In this document: one piece after another, positions 56,739 to 64,000 of the stretch | Layout of the letters: every line of letters begins with the position of its first letter | Position numbering within the stretch: position 1 is the first letter of the stretch | Assembly (NCBI GenBank): GCA_001604105.1 | Contig: LVAQ01000006.1 | Span: 434,001-498,000, forward strand | Length of the DNA stretch: 64,000 nt | Source: Clostridiales bacterium Firm_11 | GTDB taxonomy: Bacteria > Bacillota > Clostridia > Christensenellales > Aristaeellaceae | Direction of reading: 5' to 3' | Position numbers and translations under genes: made by a program | Notes under the pieces: generated by a model | Database searches by the model: none | Told to the model about the DNA's origin: nothing | What the model saw: only the letters and a program-made list of their open reading frames with translations

Positions 56739-56835
56739 GTCATATCCCAAATATGGACAAACCATGAACACTGCGCCTTGCGCACCGCATGGCTTTGCGG
56801 TAAACTGTCATTCAATCCTCGAAGGAGGCGTTATC

Positions 56836-57348
56836 GTGCCGATAACTTGGAAACAAATCCAGCACCCCTTTGCACCGGTGTGGGATGAATCATCCCGTGT
56901 ATTGGTGCTGGGTACCTTCCCTTCTGTCCAGTCACGGGCAAACGCCTTCTATTACGGGCATCCGCAAAACCGATTCTGGCGCGTTCTGGCGATGCTGTTT
57001 GGCCAGGCGCTGCCTGAATCGATTGACCAGAAAGTAACCCTGCTGAAACAACACCACATCGCACTGTGGGATGTGCTGGCCGCTTGCGATATTTCCGGCA
57101 GCGCGGATGCCACCATCCGCAACCCTGTGGCAAACGATATTCCAACGCTGCTCGCCAGAACGCCCGATATGCGCGTGTTTGCTAACGGACAGGCTGCCGC
57201 CATGCTCTATCGCCGCCACATCGAGCCTGTTTGCGGTGTGCCTGTCCATGCCTTGCCCTCCACCAGCCCGGCCAATGCAGCCTGGACGCTGCCGCGCTTG
57301 CTGCAAGCCTGGCAACCGCTGCTGGATTGTGTGCAGCCGGACAGCTAA
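56836..57348 (+). CDS. DNA-deoxyinosine/uracil-DNA glycosylase (Mug-like)
   Basis: A 170-residue single-domain glycosylase. LVLGTFPSVQSRANAFYYGHPQNRFWRVLAML near residues 22-54 and LPSTSPANAAW near 140-150 match the active-site segments of the Mug/hypoxanthine-DNA glycosylase group (GTFPS and STSPANA). It removes deaminated bases from DNA. The GTG start at 56836 has AAGGAGG 7 nt upstream. It is transcribed away from dnaK. Confidence 0.87.
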   Translation: MPITWKQIQHPFAPVWDESSRVLVLGTFPSVQSRANAFYYGHPQNRFWRVLAMLFGQALPESIDQKVTLLKQHHIALWDVLAACDISGSADATIRNPVANDIPTLLARTPDMRVFANGQAAAMLYRRHIEPVCGVPVHALPSTSPANAAWTLPRLLQAWQPLLDCVQPDS

Positions 57349-57469
57349 AGGCACGCTCTCCTATTGATTCCGTTCTTACCTTACTTATCCTTAACCAGCC
57401 TTCCTCACGCTTCAATAAAACAAGCAAAATTTTGATATCGAAAACATGATAATTGCCTGCCAAAACCTC

Positions 57470-57498
57470 TTGACAAGGTATTACATATGCAGTATTAT
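57470..57498 (+). promoter_or_regulatory. cad operon promoter
   Basis: TTGACA (57470-57475), 17-nt spacer, TATTAT (57493-57498). The operator overlaps its downstream end. Confidence 0.88.
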
Positions 57499-57523
57499 TC
57501 ATATGTGCCAATGCTCATATGAA
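57498..57523 (+). promoter_or_regulatory. CadC-type operator
   Basis: Perfect 8-bp inverted repeat TTCATATG-N10-CATATGAA, starting at the last base of the -10 box and covering the transcription start. Its size and place fit ArsR/SmtB operators, so metal-free repressor would block RNA polymerase. Confidence 0.85.
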
Positions 57524-57536
57524 AGGATGATCCGAT

Positions 57537-57899
57537 ATGTCACCCGAGAAAGCCGCTTATCAATGCGATTTCATTTGCGTACATGAGGATGTTGTCGCCA
57601 GCGTAAAGCAAAGCATGCCTAACGAAGTTGTGCTTTTTGACCTAAGTGAACTTTTCAAGATTTTCGGGGATTCCACACGCATCCGAATCCTGTATTGCCT
57701 GTTTGCTCACGAGATGTGCGTATGTGATATCGCAACGCTGCTGGGTATGACGCAAAGCGCCATCTCTCATCAGCTGGCCGTGCTCAAGCGCAGCAAGCTG
57801 GTATCTTCCCGCAGGGATGGTAAAACGGTGATCTACGCCCTCGCGGATGACCATGTGCGCAGGATTATCGACCAGGGCTTTGAGCATGTGACCGAATGA
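57537..57899 (+). CDS. cadC: CadC-type metal-sensing repressor (ArsR/SmtB family)
   Basis: A 120-residue winged-helix repressor. It has the full CadC metal site: Cys10 and Cys14 in the N-terminal CDFIC, plus Cys61 and Cys63 in the alpha-3 helix EMCVCDIATLLG. These thiolates bind Cd(II), Pb(II) or Zn(II) and release the repressor from DNA. The recognition helix is TQSAISHQLAVLKRSKLV. It regulates its own operon through the palindrome just upstream and precedes an HMA protein and the efflux ATPase. Confidence 0.93.
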   Translation: MSPEKAAYQCDFICVHEDVVASVKQSMPNEVVLFDLSELFKIFGDSTRIRILYCLFAHEMCVCDIATLLGMTQSAISHQLAVLKRSKLVSSRRDGKTVIYALADDHVRRIIDQGFEHVTE

Positions 57900-57918
57900 T
57901 GGAAAAGGAGCTGTACCC

Positions 57919-58134
57919 ATGAGAAAAACCTTGCAGTTGGATGGACTGGATTGCGCTGTATGCGCCGCCAAAGTGGAAAAAGCCGTAAAGCAGCTAACTG
58001 GTGTGGAAAGCGCCAGCCTCAACTTCATCACACAGATACTGACCTTGGAAGTCGACCCAACGATGCTGGACGATGTGCTCGCGCGTGTGCGCAAGGTTGT
58101 GCCGCAGTCACAGCACGGGTGCACCGTATTATAA
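57919..58134 (+). CDS. Stand-alone HMA heavy-metal-binding domain protein
   Basis: A 71-residue ferredoxin-like HMA domain with the metal site GLDCAVC (Cys12 and Cys15). In most CadA/ZntA pumps this domain is fused to the N-terminus of the ATPase; here it is a separate gene, and the ATPase that follows 52 nt later lacks one. It probably binds Zn or Cd and hands it to the pump. Starts 19 nt after cadC. Confidence 0.88.
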   Translation: MRKTLQLDGLDCAVCAAKVEKAVKQLTGVESASLNFITQILTLEVDPTMLDDVLARVRKVVPQSQHGCTVL

Positions 58135-58186
58135 ACTGTCAATACATGTAACCATTTCACACGATAACGTTTGGAGATGATACCCC

Positions 58187-60034
58187 TTGACACGTATGCA
58201 AAAGCGCACGCTCACCAGCATTATCCTTTCATCGGCGCTGTTTGTCACAGCGCTGTTTATGGCGGAGGGAACACTCCGCACCACATTCTTTGCAGTGGCC
58301 TATGTGCTGGTCGGCTGGGACGTACTATGGCTGGCCGGTAAAAATATTGTACGTGGTGAAATATTCGATGAAAACTTTCTCATGTCCCTTGCCACCATCG
58401 GCGCAATCATCATCGGCGAGTACCCCGAGGCCGTCGCCGTCATGGTGCTCTACCAAACAGGTGAACTGTTTCAAAGCTATGCGCTTGGTAAAAGCCGCAA
58501 GTCCATCGCTTCTTTGATGGACATCCGCCCCGATACGGCCAATGTGGAGCGTGAAAACCTTCTGCTGACTCTCTCCCCCGATGAAGTAGCCGTAGGGGAA
58601 ACCCTTGTGATAAAACCCGGAGAACGAGTGCCGCTGGACGGCGTAGTGCTGGAAGGGCATTCCGTGCTCAATACCGCCGCGCTAACCGGGGAGAGTTTGC
58701 CCCGTGATGTTGCCCCGGGGGACGATGTGATCAGCGGTTGCGTTAACCAGGGCGGGTTGCTGCGCATTCGAGTAACCAAACGCTTTGAGGATTCCACCAT
58801 CGCTAAAATTCTGGATCTCGTAGAAAACGCCAGCGCTAAAAAGGCGCGTGTGGAGAACTTCATTACACGCTTTGCAAAGGTTTACACCCCGCTGGTCTGC
58901 GGCCTCGCGCTACTGCTGTTTGCCATCCCATCGCTCATAACGGGAGACGCGCGCACATGGGGCGAACGCGCGCTCAGCTTTCTGGTTGTTTCCTGCCCCT
59001 GCGCGTTGGTCATCTCGGTGCCCCTTTCCTTCTTTGGCGGCATCGGCGGCGCCAGCAAACGCGGCATTCTCGTGAAAGGCAGCAACTATCTGGAACAGCT
59101 TGCCAATGTAAACGTAGTCGTGTTCGATAAAACCGGAACGCTGACCGAGGGCGCCTTCAAAGTAACGGTTATCCATCCCCAGCTTGTCAGCGAGCAGGAG
59201 CTGCTGCGATTGGCTGCTACCGTTGAAAGCTTTTCCGATCACCCTATCAGCCGATCAATCCGCGCGCACTATCATTTGCCTGTGAACCCGGGCGAGCTCT
59301 CCAATGTGCAGGAAATTGCGGGGCAGGGCATATCCGCGACACTGGGCGGGCGCACGGTTTATGCCGGTAATGAGACGCTGATGAACGCCATCGGCGTAAC
59401 GGTGAACGTATGTCCGCATCTTGGCACGATTGTCCATGTTGCGCAGGATGATACATACCTTGGGCATATAGTGATCGCAGATCAAATCAAAGCCACCTCG
59501 CGGGAAGCGATCCAAGCGCTGAAGCGCGAAGGCGTTCACAAAACCATTATGCTCACCGGAGACACCCAGCCTGTGGCGGATTATGTGGCGGGTGAATTGG
59601 GGCTGGATGAAGCATACGCACAACTTCTGCCCGCTGATAAGGTTGATAGGGTAGAAGATCTGCTTACACAAACCCATCAGCGCGGGAACGGCAAGCTGGT
59701 ATTTGTGGGGGACGGCGTGAATGACGCGCCCGTGCTGACCCGTGCGGATGTGGGCGTTGCCATGGGCGCGTTAGGAAGCGATGCCGCTGTGGAAGCGGCC
59801 GATGTCGTGCTCATGGATGATGATCCGCGTAAACTTGCATTGGGTATGCGCATCGCGCGCAAAACGCTTGCCATTGCCAGGCAGAACATCGTGTTTGCCC
59901 TCAGCGTAAAAGCCGTCACACTCTTACTGGTGGCCGTCGGTCTTGCCAACATGTGGCTGGCAGTTTTTGCGGATGTAGGCGTAAGCTTACTGGCCATCCT
60001 CAACGCAACCCGCGCGCTTAACACGGGCGACTGA
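58187..60034 (+). CDS. cadA: Cadmium/zinc-exporting P1B-type ATPase
   Basis: A 615-residue P-type ATPase. Membrane metal site CPC at residues 270-272 (SCPCALVISVPL), phosphorylated Asp314 in FDKTGTLTEG, TGES in the actuator domain (ALTGESLPRDV near residue 163), and GDGVNDAPVL near 507. The DVG motif in the last helix (FADVGVSLLAIL) and SVKAV before it mark the Zn/Cd/Pb (P1B-2) subgroup. It pumps the metal out across the membrane using ATP. It lacks the usual N-terminal HMA domain. The start is taken as a TTG at 58187 (GGAG 11 nt upstream); an ATG at 58196 has no RBS. Confidence 0.94.
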   Translation: MTRMQKRTLTSIILSSALFVTALFMAEGTLRTTFFAVAYVLVGWDVLWLAGKNIVRGEIFDENFLMSLATIGAIIIGEYPEAVAVMVLYQTGELFQSYALGKSRKSIASLMDIRPDTANVERENLLLTLSPDEVAVGETLVIKPGERVPLDGVVLEGHSVLNTAALTGESLPRDVAPGDDVISGCVNQGGLLRIRVTKRFEDSTIAKILDLVENASAKKARVENFITRFAKVYTPLVCGLALLLFAIPSLITGDARTWGERALSFLVVSCPCALVISVPLSFFGGIGGASKRGILVKGSNYLEQLANVNVVVFDKTGTLTEGAFKVTVIHPQLVSEQELLRLAATVESFSDHPISRSIRAHYHLPVNPGELSNVQEIAGQGISATLGGRTVYAGNETLMNAIGVTVNVCPHLGTIVHVAQDDTYLGHIVIADQIKATSREAIQALKREGVHKTIMLTGDTQPVADYVAGELGLDEAYAQLLPADKVDRVEDLLTQTHQRGNGKLVFVGDGVNDAPVLTRADVGVAMGALGSDAAVEAADVVLMDDDPRKLALGMRIARKTLAIARQNIVFALSVKAVTLLLVAVGLANMWLAVFADVGVSLLAILNATRALNTGD

Positions 60035-60054
60035 TATATCGGCGCACAACAACA

Positions 60055-60089
60055 AGCAAAGCCCTCCGGTCAAGTCGGAGGGCTTTGCT
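60055..60089 (+). terminator. cad operon terminator
   Basis: AGCAAAGCCCTCCG and CGGAGGGCTTTGCT arms (14 bp, perfect) around a 7-nt loop. Confidence 0.9.
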
Positions 60090-60403
60090 ATTGTCGCGCG
60101 AGCCATAGTGATGAAGCCTTCTGTCAAGTTCCAAATGAAATGCTTTAGCTTCGAAGTGTTTTGCAAAGCCAAGCTTAACCATCTCTATGCTTTCACAGGC
60201 AATCGAACTGCCCACATGGTGATAAAGATAGGTTGCGTTCCCCCATACCATGGAAATCAAAAGCCATAGGCTTGTTAGAAGAACACCGTGATTCCCTTGT
60301 GCTGGCTGCAAGCGCTACATTCTTTGCGGTCTGTTTCCGTTAGCGCGTGTTCCCTCCAGCCCGATACGAAAGCGTCTTTCCCAGACCGATTCATCTACCG
60401 CAT
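60090..60403. other. Convergent intergenic region
   Basis: A minus-strand frame of 97 codons crosses this stretch but begins without a ribosome binding site and runs through the cad terminator. I see no credible gene. Confidence 0.4.
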
Positions 60404-61381
60404 TTAATCCATTGCGTGTTTTCCCCACACTTCGGGGTTAAGCAGATGCTTCGGCGCAATGCCCGCAAATGCTTCCCGTATCAACGCCGTACACTGCTCC
60501 GCCATAAGGTTGCGCGTATGTAAGGTGTTGCTGCCGATATGCGGCGTAAGCACAACATTGGGCAACGCTTTCAAACGCGCATTCACCTCCGGTTCGGTTT
60601 CAAAAACATCCAGTGCGGCGCCGGCCAGGCGGCCAGCTTCCAGCGCGTCAATCAATGCCGGCTCATCAATCAGCAATCCACGCGCAGTATTAATCAGGTA
60701 TGCTGTCGGTTTCAAAAGCGAGAGCTGCGCTGCGCCAATCATATGCTTGTTCTGCGGCGTATAGGGGCAATGAAGCGAAACCACATCCGCCGTACGCAAC
60801 AACGCATCCAACGTCAGGTAGCGCGCATCGCCTGCGATGGAAAGCGGTTTGATGCTATGGCTTGTATACACCACACGCATGCCCAAAAAGCGCCCAAACT
60901 GTGCTACCCGCGAGCCGATGCGCCCCATGCCCACGATGCCAAGCGTCATGCCCTCCAGCAAAACACCCATGGAAGCACCCATGGTAAAACACGCCCGCGT
61001 ACTGTTGCTGGCGCGCAGCATATGATCCAGCTCGCACACACGGCGCGTTAGCGCAAGTATCTGCGCCATAGCCAGCTGCGCGGTGGCTTCGGTGACACTA
61101 TCCGGTATGTTTGCAACCGGAATGCCAAATTCACTGGCCGCGGCAAGATCGATCGCGTCAAACCCCGCCCCGTAGCATACGATGAGCGCAACGTGCCGCG
61201 CGGCTTGCAAAACCTCCCGATCCAGCGCGCCGCAAGCAATCACCGCCTGGCAGGTAGGCAACAGGGTGATCAGCTCCGCGCGGGTAAAGGCTTCGCCAGC
61301 CGCAGGGTGAACCAGTTCATGCGGTTTCAACCCGGCAAAACGCTCCATGGGCACGCCGTGGGTTAGCAAAACTTTCGCCAT
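60404..61381 (-). CDS. D-2-hydroxyacid dehydrogenase family protein
   Basis: A 325-residue NAD(P)-dependent dehydrogenase. GMTLGIVGMGRIGSRVAQFGRFLGMRVVY near residue 140 is the nucleotide-binding loop; catalytic Arg (NTARG near 232), Glu (ALDVFETEP near 260) and His (LTPHIGSNT near 283) are all in place. Substrates for the family include 3-phosphoglycerate, glycerate and phosphonate-like acids; none is indicated here. The ATG at 61381 has AAAGGAG at 8 nt and is preferred to upstream starts. Confidence 0.88.
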   Translation of the reverse strand: MAKVLLTHGVPMERFAGLKPHELVHPAAGEAFTRAELITLLPTCQAVIACGALDREVLQAARHVALIVCYGAGFDAIDLAAASEFGIPVANIPDSVTEATAQLAMAQILALTRRVCELDHMLRASNSTRACFTMGASMGVLLEGMTLGIVGMGRIGSRVAQFGRFLGMRVVYTSHSIKPLSIAGDARYLTLDALLRTADVVSLHCPYTPQNKHMIGAAQLSLLKPTAYLINTARGLLIDEPALIDALEAGRLAGAALDVFETEPEVNARLKALPNVVLTPHIGSNTLHTRNLMAEQCTALIREAFAGIAPKHLLNPEVWGKHAMD

Positions 61382-61409
61382 GGTGTCATCTCCTTTATTC
61401 AACATTGCT

Positions 61410-61438
61410 ATCCTATCAATTTTTCGAATTGTTCGCAA
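61410..61438 (-). promoter_or_regulatory. Promoter of the D-2-hydroxyacid dehydrogenase gene
   Basis: Reverse strand: TTGCGA (61438-61433), 17-nt spacer, TAGGAT (61415-61410). The spacer contains CAATT-N5-AATTG, a small inverted repeat. Confidence 0.6.
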
Positions 61439-61610
61439 GGGTTTGATTGCTTTGCGTTGCACCTTTCGCCTATCCAGTATTTTGTTACATTCACTTTGGA
61501 TTCGCAGGAGAAACCATGCATGCTCGCCCCTTCCTTGCGCTGCTGTGCACGCAACCAAGCTGTATCAGGCGCTTGTCTTTCCTATGGCAGCTCAATCGCG
61601 GTCATGGGAC

Positions 61611-61639
61611 TTGCCAAAACTAATACATTATGATACAAT
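61611..61639 (+). promoter_or_regulatory. glmS promoter
   Basis: TTGCCA (61611-61616), 17-nt spacer, TACAAT (61634-61639). Transcription starts about 35 nt before the start codon, too short a leader for a glmS ribozyme. The rest of 61,439-61,610 is empty to my eye. Confidence 0.8.
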
Positions 61640-61679
61640 ACAATACGAGTTGAAACATTATACAGGAGGATTTATTGCC

Positions 61680-63515
61680 ATGTGTGGTATCGTAGGCTAT
61701 ATCGGAGATCAACAAGCATGTCCCGTTCTTATGGAGGGGCTTTCCCGTTTGAGCTATCGCGGCTATGACAGCGCGGGTGTGGCTGTTTTGGATGCTACAG
61801 GCGTGCTCAACATCCAAAAGGCGAAGGGCAGGCTGGAAAACCTGGAAGAACTGCTAGCAGGGAACATGCCTGCGGGCACGGTGGGTATCGGCCATACGCG
61901 TTGGGCTACGCATGGCGAACCCAGCGACCTGAACGCTCACCCGCATACCGATGTCAAGGGCGGCATCGCCGTGGTGCACAACGGCATTATCGAGAATCAT
62001 GAGTCGCTTCGCCGTCACCTGCAAGGCTTGGGTTGCGTGTTCGTATCCCAAACCGATACTGAAGTGGTGGCGCACCTGCTGAGCACGCTGTATGAAGGGG
62101 ATATGAAAGCCGCGCTGCTCAAGGCCATGAGTATGCTGGAAGGCAGCTATGCTTTAGGCGTGGTTTGTGATCAGGAACCAACGAAGCTGTTCTGCGCCAG
62201 GCATGAAAGCCCATTGGTGGTTGGCAGCAAAGCCGGGGAATCCTTTATTGCCAGCGACATCCCCGCATTGCTCAGCCATACGCGGGATGTCATTTTCCTG
62301 CAGGACAAAGAGATAGCCGTACTTGAGGCAACAGGCGTGCAGGTGTTCGACGCGTTTGGTCATCTGCGGCAGCATGAGTTCTACCATGTGGAATGGGATC
62401 TTTCCAGCGCGGAGAAGGGCGGCTATGCCCATTACATGCTCAAGGAGATTCATGAGCAGCCCACCGCTCTGCATAGCACCTTTGCACCCCGCAATAACGG
62501 GGACGCTCATGACTATCGCTGGCTGCCCATTGTCCCCGACGAAGCCAAAAAGCTTAAGAAAATCAGCATCGTCGCCTGCGGCACGGCCTACCACGCTGGT
62601 ATCTTCGGCAAGTATGTGATTGAGAAACTGGCGCGCCTGCCCGTTATGGTAGATGTCGCCAGCGAGTACCGCTACCGCGACCCCATCATCGGCGAGGATG
62701 AATTATTCATCGCCATATCCCAAAGCGGAGAAACGGCCGATACGCTGGCCGCGCTGCGTGAAGCAAAGCGGCGCGGTGCAAAAGTGCTTGCCATATGCAA
62801 TGTAGTCGGTTCCACCATTGCGCGCGAGGTAGGCGATGAAGCAACCCTTTACACTTACGCGGGCCCTGAAATCGCCGTTGCCAGTACCAAGGCGTATATG
62901 ACGCAGGTGGAGATGATGCTGCTGCTTGCCCTTGCGCTGGGCGATATGCGCGGCGCGCTTACGCCTGCCGAAGCCGAGCGCCTGCGCGGCGAAATCGCCG
63001 ATCTCCCCGCCAAAGCGGAGCAAACGCTTGCCATCGAAGAGCAACTGCAACGGTTTGCCAGCACCGTAAGCCAGAAGAAGCACGTGTTTTTCGTTGGCCG
63101 CGGGCTGGATTTTGCCCTTTCGATGGAAGCCGCGCTCAAGCTGAAAGAAGTCAGCTATGTGTTCAGCGAAGCTTATGCGGCCGGTGAGCTGAAACATGGC
63201 CCCATCGCGCTGCTGCAGGAAGGGCGCTTGGTGGTGGCGACCATCACCCAGCCCGCACTGCTGGATAAAACCCTCAGCAACCTGCGCGAAATCAAGGCGC
63301 GCGGCGCATACGTACTCGCCGTTTGTCGCGAGGATCTCCACGATAAGGTCGTAGGAGAAGCAGATGAACTGATGCTGATTCCCGCTGCGGATGATTTGCT
63401 GGCGCCGCTGCTGGCCGTGATTCCGTTACAGCTTTTTGCTTATAGCATGGCTGTGGCGCGTGGCTGTGATGTGGATAAACCCCGAAACCTTGCAAAAAGT
63501 GTCACGGTGGAATAA
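61680..63515 (+). CDS. glmS: Glutamine-fructose-6-phosphate aminotransferase
   Basis: A 611-residue enzyme that makes glucosamine-6-phosphate, the first step to UDP-GlcNAc for the cell wall. MCGIVGYIG leaves Cys as residue 1 after Met removal, the nucleophile of the N-terminal glutaminase domain; SRLSYRGYDSAGVAV and GHTRWATHGEPSDLNAHPH are further glutaminase motifs. Two SIS sugar-isomerase domains follow (ISQSGETADTLAALREAKRRG near 345; FFVGRGLDFALSMEAALKLKEVSY near 470), and the C-terminus ends PRNLAKSVTVE. AGGAGG precedes the start; the frame stays open upstream to 61347 but no homology lies there. Confidence 0.97.
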   Translation: MCGIVGYIGDQQACPVLMEGLSRLSYRGYDSAGVAVLDATGVLNIQKAKGRLENLEELLAGNMPAGTVGIGHTRWATHGEPSDLNAHPHTDVKGGIAVVHNGIIENHESLRRHLQGLGCVFVSQTDTEVVAHLLSTLYEGDMKAALLKAMSMLEGSYALGVVCDQEPTKLFCARHESPLVVGSKAGESFIASDIPALLSHTRDVIFLQDKEIAVLEATGVQVFDAFGHLRQHEFYHVEWDLSSAEKGGYAHYMLKEIHEQPTALHSTFAPRNNGDAHDYRWLPIVPDEAKKLKKISIVACGTAYHAGIFGKYVIEKLARLPVMVDVASEYRYRDPIIGEDELFIAISQSGETADTLAALREAKRRGAKVLAICNVVGSTIAREVGDEATLYTYAGPEIAVASTKAYMTQVEMMLLLALALGDMRGALTPAEAERLRGEIADLPAKAEQTLAIEEQLQRFASTVSQKKHVFFVGRGLDFALSMEAALKLKEVSYVFSEAYAAGELKHGPIALLQEGRLVVATITQPALLDKTLSNLREIKARGAYVLAVCREDLHDKVVGEADELMLIPAADDLLAPLLAVIPLQLFAYSMAVARGCDVDKPRNLAKSVTVE

Positions 63516-63715
63516 GCTGGCCTATCATATGAATCGTATGTCTTGAAGCGGATTCCCGATTTTGCTGTTGTGGTTACGCCATGCCTGCCTGTGAGATAAT
63601 TCATGGCAAGTATTAACAGCTATGCCGCATTCATGATTACAGCGAAGCCCTGGCAACACTTTCGTTCACAGTCTTCAAGGACGATGCTGCCAATCCGTTC
63701 ATTAACCGAACAGGT

Positions 63716-63751
63716 AAAAGACGGAGCGCCTGAGCGTCGCTCCGTCTTTTT
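63716..63751 (+). terminator. glmS terminator
   Basis: AAAAGACGGAGCG and CGCTCCGTCTTTTT arms around a 9-nt loop; 200 nt past the glmS stop. The stretch 63,516-63,715 holds no supported gene. Confidence 0.85.
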
Positions 63752-63867
63752 GCTTGCATTATTCCCATATCGATGCAGCGTGTACTTGCCCGAGGCAGGG
63801 GACTAAGCTCCAGTTGCCTTGTGCAATGCTTCTCGTTTAGGCGCATTGCCTTTAAACCACATCCTCA

Positions 63868-64000
63868 CTACGCCCTGTACCCTTTGGGATTCTGGCGTTG
63901 CCAGCGCCACGCGTCACGGCACATATCTTCCAACGTCATGCCTGCTTCCCAACTCAGCATCGCCTTGGCCTTGCCCGCTTCCGCATAACAGGTGGCGATG
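63868..64000 (-). CDS. galE: UDP-glucose 4-epimerase, C-terminal fragment at the edge
   Basis: Only the last 43 residues lie in the window, ending at a TAG at 63868. The visible sequence, with WEAGMTLEDMCRDAWRWQ and ending in NPKGYRA, is the C-terminus of GalE, which converts UDP-galactose to UDP-glucose. With glmS next door it fits nucleotide-sugar supply. The rest is beyond the right edge. Confidence 0.8.
   Translation of the reverse strand, partial: IATCYAEAGKAKAMLSWEAGMTLEDMCRDAWRWQRQNPKGYRA

Noticed and set aside
60018..60311. Minus-strand 97-codon frame downstream of cadA
   Set aside because: No ribosome binding site, crosses the cad operon terminator and overlaps the end of cadA.
61439..61679. 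glmS ribozyme upstream of glmS
   Set aside because: The promoter at 61611-61639 leaves a leader of only about 35 nt, and the conserved ribozyme core is not visible.

Overview
The window looks like a chromosomal segment of an anaerobic, Gram-positive-type bacterium of the Bacillota (class Clostridia). The evidence is: ordinary sigma-A promoters (TTGACA-N17-TATAAT), strong AGGAGG ribosome binding sites, GTG and TTG starts, rho-independent terminators after most units, an anaerobic gene set (indolepyruvate:ferredoxin oxidoreductase, phenylacetate-CoA ligase, pyruvate phosphate dikinase, a flavodiiron protein, an EFR1-type flavodoxin/ferredoxin protein), a YerC-pcrA-ligA operon, and Cna-B-type cell-wall adhesin architecture. 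The base composition looks moderately GC-rich by eye. A lineage near Christensenellales is a guess. I see no rRNA, tRNA, insertion sequence, phage gene or CRISPR array.

Layout. 1-9.8 kb: a two-gene minus-strand surface operon, made of a 461-residue secreted protein with Pro/Thr/Glu-rich linkers followed by a giant multi-Cna-B adhesin that is open for its whole 8.2 kb and runs off the left edge. 10-13.5 kb: EFR1 ferredoxin protein, Dps with a structured leader, and a disulfide oxidoreductase. 13.7-18 kb: a zinc-ribbon membrane protein divergent from a vWA / PP2C / Ser-Thr kinase operon (a TerY-P-type phosphorylation triad). 18.2-24 kb: DUF308 protein, a WecE-like aminotransferase, an operon of an N-formylglutamate-amidohydrolase-like protein plus two RimK-like ATP-grasp ligases, and an AraC/GyrI regulator. 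24.6-32.5 kb: yerC-pcrA-ligA, homocysteine methyltransferase, a small zinc ribbon, mntP under a manganese (yybP-ykoY) riboswitch with its own terminator, a pentapeptide-repeat protein and an acetyltransferase. 32.7-42.3 kb (all minus): coiled-coil protein, coaD, rsmD, a membrane protein, then iorA-iorB-paaK-ACT-alr, then rpsF-ssb-rpsR. 42.7-50.2 kb: flavodiiron-flavin reductase protein with two rubredoxins, a TIGR04076-like protein, an acetyltransferase, ppdK and citrate synthase. 50.3-56.7 kb: uvrB and a dnaK-DUF5685-J-domain-zinc-ribbon cassette. 56.8-64 kb: uracil/hypoxanthine-type DNA glycosylase, a CadC-type cadmium/zinc resistance operon with visible operator, a D-2-hydroxyacid dehydrogenase, glmS, and the 3' end of galE.

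How the genes work together. Several units concern metal and oxidative stress: Dps, the flavodiiron protein, MntP with its riboswitch, and the cadC-HMA-cadA operon. The ior-paaK-ACT block converts aryl pyruvates to aryl-acyl-CoA and probably senses or handles aromatic amino acids. The most unusual systems are the TerY-P triad with a kinase whose catalytic motifs are non-standard, the twin ATP-grasp/amidohydrolase operon of unknown product, the giant adhesin operon with a long, foldable leader, and the silent-only divergence between two identical rubredoxin modules in one protein.
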